A DNA stretch of 64,000 bases, taken from Casuarina equisetifolia (Eukaryota > Streptophyta > Magnoliopsida > Fagales > Casuarinaceae). The stretch spans positions 6,681,931-6,745,930 of the forward strand of contig CM052357.1 of the NCBI GenBank assembly GCA_028551475.1, written 5' to 3'. The notes under the pieces were generated by a model. The model worked only from the letters and a program-made list of their open reading frames with translations, had not been told where the DNA came from and made no database searches. The position numbers and the translations under genes are program-made. This document shows positions 13,101-24,582 of this stretch, piece after piece (position 1 is the stretch's first letter; every line of letters starts with the position of its first letter).

Positions 13101-16080
13101 TTGAACTATTAAAGAAATAATAGAAAATCATCTAGTGAATTTAATATATGTTACCCTCCTTCCTCTTTCTCTCAAACACCATTGTCCTAGACAATTGTCC
13201 GGGCACCCATCTAGCAGTTCCACATTGACACTCTTTCTTACTTTTTTACATCAACTGTATATATGCTCAGAGATCAACAATTTCATATTATTCTGAACTT
13301 TCAATTTATCATAAATCCTATATCCCGGTAAATGCAGGAATTACCCACATTCATCTCAAGGCCATAAAAAAAGATGACTGGATATCATTATAAAAGTATC
13401 ACTCCATAACATTAGGAAGCATCTAGATACAAAACACCAACAAAATATACCTTGAGACGTAATTCCGCACTAATAACCTCTAGATCCCTCACAGGATCCA
13501 CAGAATCATCAACATGGATGATATCTGGATCTTCAAAGGCACCTACGGGGAAAAAGCTAGAAGTAAAAATCATTGGATACATGAAAAAACAAAAGAGCCA
13601 GAATAGTAAGAGAACTATACTTAACTGCATTCAAGATAATAAATTAAAAGAATCCCATAAAATATAGACAGAAAAATTTATTGGCCAAACTCAGAACAGA
13701 AATTCCCAGATCATTCAAACCACTCCGAATTGTTTTGCTTTGCATCTAAGGAGGTCATAATATATGGGGCTGAAGTTCTTAAACATAGGCTAGACTCATT
13801 TAAAAGTCAATTCAAGCTGTAACCCGTTTGGATTGGTTGTAAGCTCAGAAAATATTCATATTTACTAAATGCATACTTTAGAATATACGAAGCCATCAGT
13901 TTTTTGATAAAATAAACATGTTTAGATTTTGATTTACACTCACGCATTACTTGCTTGAAAAAGGTATCAGATCAAACCCTCAAGCTTGAAGTAGGCTTAT
14001 CAAACTGTACATCATGCTCAAAACTTGTAGTCCAGTTAAATCAGAAGAGGCAAGTTTCCATATGCTCCTTTAAGTTTACCTTAAGTAGATACCTATTGCA
14101 CCCAGAAGGCACATAGAAGATAGACGAAGACATAAATACAACCAACGGCCCATAACATTTCCCAGGCATACAATATATGGAAATAAATATGGTTCATAAG
14201 ATTAGTGGTAACTATCACACTCTTTCTTCTCCTACGTTTTTCTTTTCTTTTCTTTTCTTTTTCCCACTGAGGTGTGGCTGTTTTCTTGATAATTATCAAC
14301 ATATATACTTGTCCATATAGAGCACCATTCATAAAAGTACTACTGAAAATATAAGCTCCTTACGTAAAACATGGAAAATGCCATCTACTGCACGAATGTG
14401 AGATAAGAAACTGTTTCCCAACCCTTGTCCTTCATGAGCTCCTCTCACCAATCCAGCTATATCATGGATTTCTAAGAAAGCTGAAACCTGAACATGAAGA
14501 TTACTTAAAATTAAATTACAACGACAAGTTAGGAGTACAAACAAATAAGAGTCCAGAAAGACTATTTCTACTGAAGCAAAAACTGCACTATTTTGCACAA
14601 ACTAACATGGAAGAGTGTATGTAGGCCAAGATCAGGTTTCTTAATAAAAATATGGATGAACCCCCTGTTGGTAATACTCTCTTATGCATAACACAGCCAG
14701 CATTTCACTTTCTCCTTTTGACCTCTCAGAAATTAAAGGTGGGGCTTGGGGGCAGAGCAGGCTGGTGAGAAGTCATTATTGGATTTATGTACCAGAAATT
14801 CTTGTTTTCAGCAGATCGTGTGTTACACTCTATAAGGATATAGGTATTCAGTAAAATAAAGTGAAGATAGAAAAAGAAGAACAAAACTAAAACTTCTACC
14901 AACACAACAAGGAAAAAATTGAGAAGCAAACCCCTCAACTCTTCTGCACTTAAAGCCACCAACATTGGGGCTCACTGGCCCATCATTTTAAGCCAACAAG
15001 TTGACTACAAACCCAAGAACTAATCAGGTGAGAAAATTTCATAGAAAGTATTTAGCATCTAGCACATCCCTTGTTTTTGATAAATCTGATCTGCTAGAAT
15101 TTGCAACCTTTATTTAGCAACAAGAAAGGCACTAAACATAGGGGATAAGCTCAACAGTAGTGAGGGGAGACATAGCACTCATGGCACGTATAGTACAGAT
15201 CTCTCATGCGATTTTAGTAGACAAATTCCATTTGGTAGAAACTCCCACAAAATCCCAAATGCAAGGTACTTGTAAAATCTAATCCACCTACACCAGTACA
15301 GAGCTGGAGAAGCACAACAGTATCTAAGCTTTCATCAGAATGTAAAAACTAACCGAACCACCCTCGATGGTTTTATTTAAAGCAGTATAAAGCTTGAGTA
15401 AGAAGCTTCAAGAATTGGAGACACAAACCTCACTTTTTGGCTTGAATAATTGGCAGAGCCATTCAAACCGCTCATCAGGGATATTAACCCGTGCCTCATT
15501 CGGCTCAATGGTACAGAAAGGGAAGTTTTCCGCAGGTATCGAGAGCTTTGTAAGTGTGTTGAAAAGTGTTGATTTTCCAACATTAGGCAATCCAACCTAA
15601 AAGGGAAGAAGGAAAAAAAAAAAACAATCAAGAACCATACATATACTTACAATTTAACGACATCGGACAAATTGCAGTGACCCAAACAAAGATGAATAAC
15701 CAATCATAAGTGCAAACTTGTCAGAATGCCACGTTAAATCAAATTATAGAATTCAACATAAACCTAAACTTCGACGAAAATTACAGCAAAAGATGACGAA
15801 ATACGAAACCAGAAAATCAATTAGAGAAATAAATAAATTATTAGAACTCAAACGGTAGCTTAATGAAATTAAAATGAACACCAGACCAAAAACTGTGTTC
15901 TTGTGAGTATAAAATACAGAGATCCATTTTTTTCTCTTTGCGTTCCGGGAAACCAAACGGAAATGAAGAAAACGAAAAGGAAAGGAAGCTTACAATCCCA
16001 ATCTTGAGGTGAGAAGAGAATCGGCCAAGGATGGGTCTCTCTGCCGGAGCTTCCTTCGATTTCGCAGCTTTTGGAGGCAT
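4163..16080 (-). CDS. OLA1: Obg-like ATPase 1 (YchF family P-loop ATPase), 12 exons, 394 aa
   Basis: Exons on the minus strand, in order: 16080-15994, 15596-15429, 14487-14364, 13542-13451, 10898-10800, 10311-10198, 8587-8523, 7431-7315, 5948-5873, 5618-5526, 4971-4921, 4261-4163. All introns are GT-AG, and the 1185 nt give 394 aa, the usual length for plant OLA1/YchF1. Visible motifs: P-loop GLPNVGKST (residues 31-39), G3 DIAG (94-97), and NMNE (230-233) in place of the GTPase NKxD, which in this family goes with ATP preference. A coiled, Lys/Glu-rich stretch (about 160-190) and a C-terminal TGS domain (from about 300, containing [11 protein letters not shown] and [12 protein letters not shown]) follow. 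The protein is a cytosolic, translation-associated ATPase. The ATG at 16080 is the family start (MPPKAAK). Introns carry a LTR-like block (intron 4), a 316-bp tandem duplication (intron 6) and a 23-G run (intron 11). Confidence 0.97.
4789..4811 (+). repeat. Uninterrupted run of 23 G in OLA1 intron 11
   Basis: A pure guanine homopolymer on the plus strand (cytosines in the transcript of OLA1). Runs this long are rare, and both length polymorphism and assembly error are likely. Confidence 0.95.
5203..5229 (+). repeat. (ATCAAC)n microsatellite
   Basis: Four to five tandem ATCAAC hexamers in OLA1 intron 10. Confidence 0.9.
9461..10092. repeat. 316-bp tandem duplication in OLA1 intron 6
   Basis: Two head-to-tail copies, 9461-9776 and 9777-10092, both beginning TGTTTACTTGTGCTTTCTTT and ending GCTAAGATTTTCCATC. 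I count about four substitutions between them (for example GAACAT/GAACAC, AGATTG/AGACTG, GTCGAG/GTCAAG, TTAAGA/TTATGA), so the duplication is recent. The second copy ends about 105 bases upstream (in gene sense) of nothing coding and lies wholly inside the intron between exons 6 and 7. No coding content is recognised. Confidence 0.92.
11457..12640. mobile_element. Probable LTR-like/non-autonomous element in OLA1 intron 4
   Basis: This stretch is clearly richer in G+C and in CATGCA/TGCATG-type words than the surrounding intron. Its ends carry matching inverted octamers, TGTGATGG at 11498-11505 and CCATCACA at 12631-12638, which would fit the TG...CA ends of an approximately 1.14-kb solo LTR. 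The left side also has a 9-bp inverted repeat (CTAGTGCCA at 11457-11465, TGGCACTAG at 11503-11511), and CTTTACGAGGCTTAACAAA occurs twice (near 11545 and 11625). I found no matching target-site duplication and no coding domain, so identity and borders are uncertain. Confidence 0.4.
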
Positions 16081-17214
16081 TGCGAGGAAAAGAGAGAGGT
16101 TTATAGGGTTCTGCAGCAAGTTCGCGGGATGCCAACCTCTGGTTTAACAAGCTAAGAAAAAGCCACTGAAGGTTGCTCTTCTACTGCTCTACCGGGTTCC
16201 AACCCTAGAAAAGTCCTAGCTTTGGGCCAACGCATGGCTCAATTCACCCTTTGCCTCGTCCTTTATTTTCTTTTTGTAATTGTTGCTGTCAAAACCATAT
16301 TATCTCCATTTCTAAACCATTTCAATATCCGATATGGTATGCATCATTGATGGAACAAAATAATACTTTCATACTCAAATGTTGTTGATAGTGATTATAA
16401 TTTTTTTTTTAAAATTCTCAAAGAGAGGATGAAGATTATGTTCCTACGTCCTTTTTATGTGAATAATGTTTTGATGATCATAATAATATAAAGTCTACAT
16501 GCGTCAAAAAAGGTGCAATCATAATGTCATTTCATGATACTATGCAAAGCCATATTTTATCATTTTATTAGAAGGGTATTAAATGGTGAGCTGTATTGTG
16601 AGAGTATTGTAAATATCAGTTGATATTTTGGTGAATATTTGAAAAGAAAAATATGTGAGATTTTGGTGTTTAATTAACTAAAACCTATACTATGTAGCAC
16701 GGTTTTACCATGTAAACAATGTGACAATAATCTAGGTATTTTAGGTGTTCCCGCGTCATTTTTTCTTAGGGATCAAATGCACTAGTTTTAGTATAAATAC
16801 TAAAAAATGGGTTGTTTTGTTACAACCAAACAATAGCTTGAATACCTTACCAGTAGGATTGGTGTAACCTTTTCCCATCCCTCAAGAAATGTGGTCAAAG
16901 CTTTCTATGAAGTTTGTAGAAAAGCTGCCAAGTTCCAAGGGCTAAAAACGGGATTTGTTCATAAACGAATTGATGCAAACCGAATGAAAAGAGAAGAGGT
17001 GAAAAACGCAAAAAGAATCATGGCCCAGGACACGTGATGTTCTGTTGGACCTGGTGTCTCAAAAGACTTTTTGAATGTATTTTGTACAGGTTTTCCCTTC
17101 CTTTCTCTCCCTCTATTTCTTTTTAATCCCATCTCTATAAATGCAACCCATCTCCAATACGGGTGAGGAATAAGGCCAATTACTGGCCTTATTATTGGTT
17201 AGGAAACAAAATGG
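16081..17214. other. OLA1 5' flank and intergenic DNA
   Basis: Contains the 5' untranslated region and promoter of OLA1 (just right of 16080) followed by AT-rich DNA. From about 16800 the sequence may be the outer part of the gypsy relic, but I recognise no terminal repeat. No gene seen. Confidence 0.5.
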
Positions 17215-17990
17215 ATCCTAGAGGCTTAGTGTAGACTATAAAGCCTTAAACAAGCAAACAATTAAAAACATATTCTCCATTCTTATAGTGGAGGAGCTCA
17301 TAGATGAACTGCATGGGATGCATCTACTAACTAAATTGGATTTAAGGTAAAGATATTATCATATCATAATGCAACATGAAGATATTTACAAGATAACTTT
17401 CCAAACACACTAAAGTTACTATGAGTATTTAATGATGCCATTTGGTTTGTGAAATGTTCCTTCTACCTTCTAGACCTTGATGAACTTTGTTTTCAGATAA
17501 TTCTTATGAAAGATCGTATTGGTCTTTTTTTATGACATCTTTATCTACAACAAGGATTGATAGGCTTATTTGCAACATGTAGAGCATGTATTTGGGGTTT
17601 TAAGGAAGCACACTTACAGGCCTTAAAAGGGCATCACCAAGATCTTAAAAAGGCATCACCAAATATCTTGGAGAGGATTGGGTTGTTGGCCTGTAAGATA
17701 AGACTTCCCGAAAGATCTAAAATCCACCCAGTGTTTCATATATCCATGTTGAAGAAATGCTTAGCAATAAAGGTCCAAGAGTTGCTCAAGTTGCCACTCG
17801 TGTTGGAATGGAGAGGCACCGTAGCTCCTCAAATACAGTCCATTATAAACAAGAGAACTAGGAAGAACCAAGAAGAAGTTTTGGTGCTTAAGAAGAACCT
17901 GTGACTAATGCTCCATAGGAACCTATTGAGCAATTTCACATTAAGTATATTGACTTTAACCTTGTGGGTAAGGTCTCAAATTAAAGGGAA
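17215..17990 (+). mobile_element. Ty3/gypsy retrotransposon relic (RT fragment joined to integrase C-terminus)
   Basis: From about 17220 the plus strand reads as a gypsy reverse transcriptase with stops and shifts: VDYKALNKQTIKN, then ELIDELHGMHLLTKLDL, YLMMPFGL and FYDIFIYNK. One aspartate of the usual YDD catalytic box is absent. The tether LQHVEHVFGVLRKHTLQ follows. At about 17640-17900 the frame jumps to an integrase C-terminal segment (ERIGLLACKIRLP, KIHPVFHISMLKK). RNase H, the integrase core and most of the polyprotein are deleted. No LTR pair was found. Confidence 0.8.
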
Positions 17991-18173
17991 AGGGGTTGTC
18001 GCATACCTCTTTTAATATTGTGTATAGGTTTGTAATTTTTGTTAAATGTTATGTGTTAATTGGTAGTGTGGTTGAAACTGTGTGTAGGTGTGTGGGCCTA
18101 AATTATTGTTGGGCATCTTATGTATGCTGTTGGTCTTTAGTTAATTAGTGATTAAAAGGTCATCATATTTATA

Positions 18174-18174
<1 letters not shown>

Positions 18175-18204
<30 letters not shown>

Positions 18205-18211
18205 TATATAA
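18175..18211 (+). repeat. Compound (TATC)n-(TA)n microsatellite
   Basis: About five TATC units followed by about ten TA units, about 50 bases before the G-box-containing promoter region of the VTC2-like gene. Confidence 0.9.
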
Positions 18212-18265
18212 AATAATAGTTTTCAACTAATATATTAATTCTTTCTCGTATTTTCCCTCAATAAT

Positions 18266-18378
18266 CACGTGTCTGATAAGAAAAGCGACCGATTCCCAGT
18301 TGAGTGCAGCGCACAAGCCCTTCTGTTCTAGAGCTCGGTACTTCGACTGACGAGACGTAGGCCTTGACTTCCACGTGG
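18266..18378 (+). promoter_or_regulatory. Two G-box motifs upstream of the VTC2-like gene
   Basis: CACGTG at 18266-18271 and the palindrome CCACGTGG at 18371-18378 lie about 190 and 80 bases upstream of the inferred end region of the leader exon (donor at 18561). G-boxes bind bZIP and bHLH factors in light and stress control, which fits a gene of the ascorbate family. Function here is inferred from motif and position only. Confidence 0.4.
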
Positions 18379-18439
18379 CAGGTTATTATTAGTTAGAAAT
18401 AGACTGTAAATTCGGAATCGTTGATAACGATCCGTATCT

Positions 18440-18560
18440 TGTTCGGTTTTCTCCCTTCTCTCTGGTTCAGCTCTGTTTGTGACACAATCCCTTTCTTCGT
18501 AGTTTATTGAGATTCAAGGGTGCTTCTGTGAATTTCATAGCTCATCCTCGTAGTTTCCAG
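18440..18560 (+). other. Probable 5' untranslated exon of the VTC2-like gene
   Basis: The stretch ends in a strong donor (TTTCCAG followed by GTAAAT, donor at 18561), and a matching acceptor (TTTGTAG) precedes 19202, where the second leader exon with the uORF begins. The transcription start is guessed, not seen. Confidence 0.4.
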
Positions 18561-19254
18561 GTAAATTTCTTTAAATTGTTCAAAGATAGCGGTGTCTTTT
18601 TTTTTTTTTTTTTTTAAATCTGAATGGCTGATTGCTTAGGGTTTTGAAAAATTGGATGATTAGGCCCGAAATTTTAATTGATGGCTTTAGGATGAATTTA
18701 ATGGGACTATCGTTGCGCGGAAATGACTGGGTAAAGATTGTTTCCTGTCTTCGGGCAGTACGAAGAAATTAGACTTGATTTGGTTGCTATGTCCAAATTT
18801 TGTGAAAGATAAGGATGAGCAATAAAGCGATTGATAAAAAGGATTTGAAAACTTTGATAGCTAATCTTTCTTATTAAATCTTAGGAGAAATATTTTAACA
18901 ATTGTATTCCTCTCCGTTGCCGATATAATTGTGCAAAAATTCATAGAATATGGACAATTTTATAGTCTGTTTTTGAATTTTGTATTATTAGGTTTCAGTG
19001 CCTGGGACTTTATTTATTTATTTACTGAGGTTTTTTCCCACATGACTCAGAAATTTGTATAATTGTGGGCTCAGTTCCCTTACTTGCAAGAATTGGAAAG
19101 ACGGTACATTATGCTTTTGTGGGTAATAGAAATCAAAGAACTTGAGGCTAATGTCGTTTTCTGACTGTATTTCTTGGCCAGTTTTCCTTAAAGATTTGTA
19201 GGAAAACGAGGAAGAACAGCTAGTCCAGAAAGGGCTGGCTTCGTTTAGTCAATC

Positions 19255-19428
19255 ACGGCTCTAAGAAAAGAAGCAGCTCTTATTAGTACTCGAAGGGGCG
19301 AAGAATGGATGCAGGCCTTCCCTAAGTTCTTGTTTTCATCCCCTTCGTTTCACGGTGGTCGTGGTGCCCTACCATCTGCTGGTGGGCATCCAGCAGATCT
19401 CACCTTCCTTGCTGGTGGTGGGTGCTAA
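19255..19428 (+). promoter_or_regulatory. Conserved non-AUG uORF of the GDP-L-galactose phosphorylase leader
   Basis: An open frame of 57 codons starting at ACG (19255-19257) and ending at TAA (19426-19428), 111 bases before the main ATG. It encodes the Gly/Pro-rich peptide core HGGRGALPSAGGHPADL, near its C-terminus. From memory, plant GGP/VTC2 leaders carry a highly conserved ACG-initiated uORF that stalls translation when ascorbate is high; this frame matches that description in start codon, length and position. An in-frame AUG also exists at 19309. The peptide is intact, which suggests that feedback control by ascorbate is retained. Confidence 0.85.
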
Positions 19429-19539
19429 AACTTGCAGCAAACTCATTGGACCTCCATTGCTCAAGGTGGGCGCTAAGAAAGGTCTTGTGGAAGTTCTTTT
19501 GTACATTTTTATCGGTTTGCAAGTGCATTGTATACAAGC

Positions 19540-22500
19540 ATGGTTACAGTCAAGCAGGTTGAAGATAACACTCTGGTCTCAAATGTCCCGACCCATGAGC
19601 AATTCAAGTGTCCCTGGCAAACTTTGCAAGGTCTGTAATGTTTATGAAATTGTCCAGTTTGATTCTATTTATTCTACTCATTAGCTATAGGACTTTTTCA
19701 TATTTAATTTTTTTTGTCCTTATGGTTGTTTCTTCTAGTACATTCTCAGAAACTTATTGAGTGGAAAGCTTTTCAATATGCTTTACCTTGACTAAACTCT
19801 TATAAAGCATGCTCTTGTAAAATCAGAAATGAATTGTGGTCGTTACCTTTTGGTGTTTAATTACGTCAACTGCTCAAGTTTCTGTGTCAATCAACTTCAT
19901 GAAATATCTTTGTCAAGAAAAAGGGAGAAACTTATGATGATGCCTTATTAGTTTATAATATTGGAAAGGAGTAGCTTTTATTTATGATTGTCGTAGACTA
20001 CTCATGTTTATGCACCAATTATTTTTCACGAAATACTTATGTAAGAAAAGGCAGAATGGAGAAATGGTTACTGTAAATAGTGGAAAGGAATAACTTGTTT
20101 TTATTTGTTTCATAAATTTTGGACCAACTAACTTATTTCATAATTAATTTGAAAAAAAAAGAGGCTGTTTGGTTGATGGTTTGAATTGCAGTGAATTAGC
20201 AGTGGAGACTTATTTTGGGGGATAGTGTGAGCAGATTTGAGTTTTTGCATTTTGGGAAGTCATAAAGTTGTTTATGTAGCCATATTAGTTGGCCTTATTC
20301 AGTATTGGTCCTGTATGGGGAGGCCGTGTATGAAGACATAGGCTAATGCTTCTTCCCTGGAAAGCCTCTCATCAAGCTAACAGGTTTGATGAGGCTGCTG
20401 ACATTAAGAATAGCGGATGGTCGCATTACTGTTTAGTTGACAGCAAACTCGATGTGCTTGCTATGATTTTCTCAGTTTACTTTTTGAACACCATCAGCAA
20501 GGCTTATACCCTGACTTTTAAATCTAATCTTATCTTACTGGAAAATTATATGTGAATGATGCTACCAATTGATTGCTCAACATGTGTAGTCTTTACCTGC
20601 TTATGCATTCATAGCCCAAGACTTTACTACTCAAGCTGCCTTATATACGCATCACCAATACATTGCCGGATCATTGTGACAGGAGCTTGACTAATGATAT
20701 TTCTGAACTTCATGTATTATGGATTTAGGAAGCGGTGTATGGCAACACCATTTCGTGTTTGTGATGGATAACAAGAATTGCATAAGTTCAATTTTTCTGC
20801 TATTCTCTAAGAAATGCATGAAAATTTTATAAATTTTTTGCTTTGAAACCCATTTCTTCTGCATGAGTCCATTTTGACCATTTGATAAATTTGCATAGGT
20901 ATCAGAATCCCTCTTTATCGCTTCAGCAGTCAGTCTTCTCTAACTAATAGTCCTTTTGAAGGACTTCCATGCATGCCCGAAGAAGAACAAAGCATTCTGG
21001 ATTCACTTCTTCTTGCTCAGGTATGGACCCAAACAGATAAAAACACTACTATTTATTGTGTTTTGTCATAATTTTCTTCTCCTCTCAATACTTCTCAGTG
21101 GGAAGATCGAGTGTGGAAAGGTGTTCTTAGATATGATGTTACAGGCTCTGAAATTAAGGTAGGCTATGCTGCACCAATCTTATTTTGACGCAGGATGGTT
21201 GTTGTTTTTTCATGAATCCAGAAGCTTGCCACAGAGCACTTAGTATCTATAGACACTTTACACAGGTAATTTGTGGACGGAGAAAGTTTCTTGCGCAGTT
21301 GAATGAAGAATGGTCTATGTCCAAACCCGAGGAGAAGAAAATTCGGGGTCAAGGGGATCTCACTTTATTTAAACAGATGAAACATCATGAGGAGTTTCTC
21401 TTTTGTATTGCAAGTGGGGAAACGTTAAAATCTGAGCTTATTCCTTCAGCTGCTGTACCTGATGGTGGCATCCTGATTGTTATAAATGTAAGTTTTTAGT
21501 AGCCTTATGCCTAAAGATGTTTATTTTGTTCTCTGGGATATTTTTGCTTCAAACCTTTGAAGGAAAATGATTGTTAGAGGCTTTAGTTATTTGAATGAGC
21601 TTGGTTTTGTTCCATGAGGTCAACTGAGTTGCATTTAACTGTGGCTTTGAACTTTTGCAAACCATTATGATGTTTTGTTGTATTACATTGTAGATGTTGA
21701 TTGCAATGGGTTCTGGAGGATTTGTGTTACCGTGGCTCATATGAATTATAATGCCACTCTCAAAGGTCAGGTGCAACTCATAATCAACTTCATTTTTACA
21801 GGCAATCCCTGTAGAGTATGGCCATGTCTTCCTGGTACCTTGTGGTTCAAACAGTTTTTATCAGGTCATGGATGCAAGATCTTTGGAAATGGTGGCCAGG
21901 GTTGCCGTAGAAATAAACAATTGTTCCTTTCACTTGTTCTATGACTATACTGCGCATGGTACATCTCATCTATATTTCCAGGTACAAAATTTTTACAGTT
22001 GTTACTGTTTCACTTCTTTCAGATGCCTTAATTTTGTGACTGATAAGGTTAATTTTCTCAAATTTTTGTTGCATAAAGTTGTTATGAGCTTCTTTTTTTT
22101 CCTTTAACTTCTTTTTTCTTGAAAATATATGAGGGTGAGTTAGTGACGTGTTGTATCTCTTTCCCCACAAGGAACCGATTAAACCCAACTTGTAATTATG
22201 CCTTGCAACCTCAGGCCATGACAGTCTTAGGATTTGCCAAGTCATTAATTGGCCTTTTCTGTTTATAACTTTTACCCCTGATTGATTTAGTTTCCTGAAT
22301 TTCCAACACTGTTTTCTGATTACTGAATGGCATGTTTAAATGCTGATCCTTTGGGTGAAAAGGGTGGGTGTTTTGGAAATTGATTTTGTGATCTTAACAT
22401 GACAGTGCATACCTTTAGACTTGCAATGATATTCTTGATGCTGTATGTCAAGTTAGAAGTAAACCAATTTGAACCTTTCATACAGTTTATATTGTTATAT

Positions 22501-24582
22501 ACTATCAGCATTGGATGTGTGACATTAACCTATAATAATGTCAGACACATACAGCCTTGTTGTTAGTACATAACTACTATTCAAGATTGGCTCGCATTTT
22601 AATAAGGTATGCTGCATTTAACTTAATGAGGATGTGAGGTGAAGCAGTGTTCTGGTAACTAATAGTGAAGGTGTGACACCATCAGGCATTGGCATATCAA
22701 CTGCAGATAATGCATAAAGCTTTTAGTTGTTCAGGAAGTGCTGAAAAAATCTGGAGTTCTAGCAGGCTACCTTTTATAAATGTGTTTCTGGTAGCAAGCA
22801 TTCGTTCTGCACTTTTTTTTTTTCTGGTAAATGGATAAAGCCTACTTGTTCTTTCTTTGATGATGCAGGCTTGCTACTTTCCGTGTCCTTTTCCTGTGGA
22901 TTTCACCCCCGTTGATACTTTTTATCGTGATGGGAGGGGAATTTGTATTTCTGCTGTCACAGATTATCCAATTAAGACCCTCTTGTTTGAGAGTAACCAG
23001 AACATTAAGATAATGGTGGAGGTTCTTGTTGAGATATGTTCTTATTTACAGGAAAAGAGCATTCCATATAATCTGCTGATATCTGATTGTGGTAAAAGGA
23101 TCTTTTTGTTTCTTCAGGTAAAGTGGCCTCTAGTATTGTTTCAAAGTTAAACTTGTTTCTTCCTTTGCTTCATTCTGCTGGGAGCGATCTGCAAGCATAG
23201 TGGTTGCAGAAACTTATACTGCCCTAACGTTTTGGACACTGGAATCTGAAGAGATGAAAATGCACTCTACTAGTGTCCGTTGAACTTGAAAATATACAGA
23301 AGTTCACAATGTTTTTCAGCCTTTGACTTTTCCTTTTGTCACTTCATAATTTTAAATTTATAAGTTACCCTGTCTACAAGGCAATATAAAGACAATAAAT
23401 TCAAACCATATAAATCTGTAAAGGACAGGAGTTACAAGTATATTACTATAAGACTAATTACTGCATTGCATTTCAAATATTTGGCTGAGATATCTAAGTA
23501 TATATCTGAGTCCACCACCATCATACTGCATTGCTTTGTTGCTTTGTTGCTTTCCTGTCCCATTTAGTATATCATGGCAACAGACTTTGCCGTCACTTTG
23601 CGGTGCTTTCAGACTATGAGGTTCCATATTGTCAGAATATTCAGTATGTAAGTGCTTTAAGAAGCATGGTAGACTGGTAGTTTAATTGCATTTATGGAGG
23701 CAGCTCTTGATGATGTTGGTTTTGGTAAGGCAAATGAAAATAAATACTTAGAAAAGAGATCTTGACTGGGGGGAGAAAGAGGGGGCCGGGGGGGGTTGGT
23801 GTTCGGTGTTGTATGTAATACTTAAGAGGGAAGCTACCACTGAATCCTATCGTGTACATGCATGGTATGATATTTCTGATATCTTTCTTGAGTTTTTTAT
23901 ATGGTCAAATCAGGAAATAGAACGGAAACATTTGGTTTGAATCATTTGTGATGGTCAATGAGTTTTAGCTCAAGTGGCAGTCATTTTTCCCTGATAAGAT
24001 AGGTGGATCTGGGAGGTTGTGCGTTCAAGACCCACTAGGTGCATATGTGCATGTAACGTGCCAAAAGAAGATTGTTATGTTGGCTTGTATGATTTTTTTT
24101 TTTTTTTAATTCACTTTGTTTAGTCATTATTGAAGTTCTTGCTTGTGCTGGGTACCGAGAATTTACCATAATTCAGCATTAATCTTGCTTGCTACTGTGG
24201 AGATGCCTTTACCGCCTTGTCTTATTTATTAATTGACAAATGTGGATCTGTATCTCCAAACGTATTTTCCTTGCAAAGTTGATCTTTCTCTGCATGTGAA
24301 GTTGATGTCTCACCGAAGGATCTAATTTTCTTTGTACTGGATGTGGTCGGAGATGTATGCTGATGAATGGTTGGTTCTATGCAGATGCAAAAATTTGCAA
24401 ATTCGAGGACTCTCTCAGCCTGGGAGTGTGGGGGTTATTTCTTGTTTAATTCAAGGTCTGAATTTGATGAAGCTACTGAGGAGGCTATGCTTAAAAGGCT
24501 AAGTGCCTTCTCTCTTGATGAAGAGGGTTTCCAACTAGTGAAGCAACACTGCTGCAGTGTTGCAGATAAGCGTTCTGGTTGA
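19540..24582 (+). CDS. GDP-L-galactose phosphorylase-like protein (VTC2-like), 7 exons, 373 aa, HIT nucleophile replaced
   Basis: Exons: 19540-19630, 20899-21020, 21099-21158, 21266-21487, 21802-21981, 22869-23117, 24385-24582, all GT-AG, 1122 nt. The core follows plant VTC2/VTC5: IPLYRF (about 33-38), SLLLAQWEDRVWKGVLRYDVT, KFLAQLNEEW, VEYGHVFLVP and NLLISDCGKRIFLF. VTC2 enzymes convert GDP-L-galactose plus phosphate to L-galactose-1-phosphate, the committed step of ascorbate synthesis, using the HxHxQ motif of the HIT/GalT fold. Here the motif reads H221-L-Y223-F-Q225: the middle, nucleophilic histidine is Tyr (codon TAT at 21973-21975). The protein is about 70 residues shorter than VTC2 (about 440 aa), lacking the Cys-rich N-terminal stretch, the segment before the SAWECGG region and the C-terminal tail. 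Catalysis as a phosphorylase is therefore doubtful; a regulatory or other role is possible. The leader keeps the conserved uORF. Start chosen at MVTVKQV, which resembles the VTC2 N-terminus. Confidence 0.88.
23769..23800 (+). other. G-rich tract with quadruplex potential in VTC2-like intron 6
   Basis: Runs of six, five and eight G are separated by 7 and 2 bases, which fits the G3+N1-7 quadruplex pattern on the coding strand of the transcript if the last run is split. Confidence 0.5.
23950..24107 (+). mobile_element. tRNA-derived SINE-like element in VTC2-like intron 6
   Basis: Box A-like TAGCTCAAGTGG (23966-23977) and box B-like GTTCAAGACCC (about 24023-24033) are spaced as in a RNA polymerase III promoter. 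A short body and a run of about 16 T ending near 24107 follow. No clear target-site duplication was found, so the borders are approximate. Confidence 0.55.
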
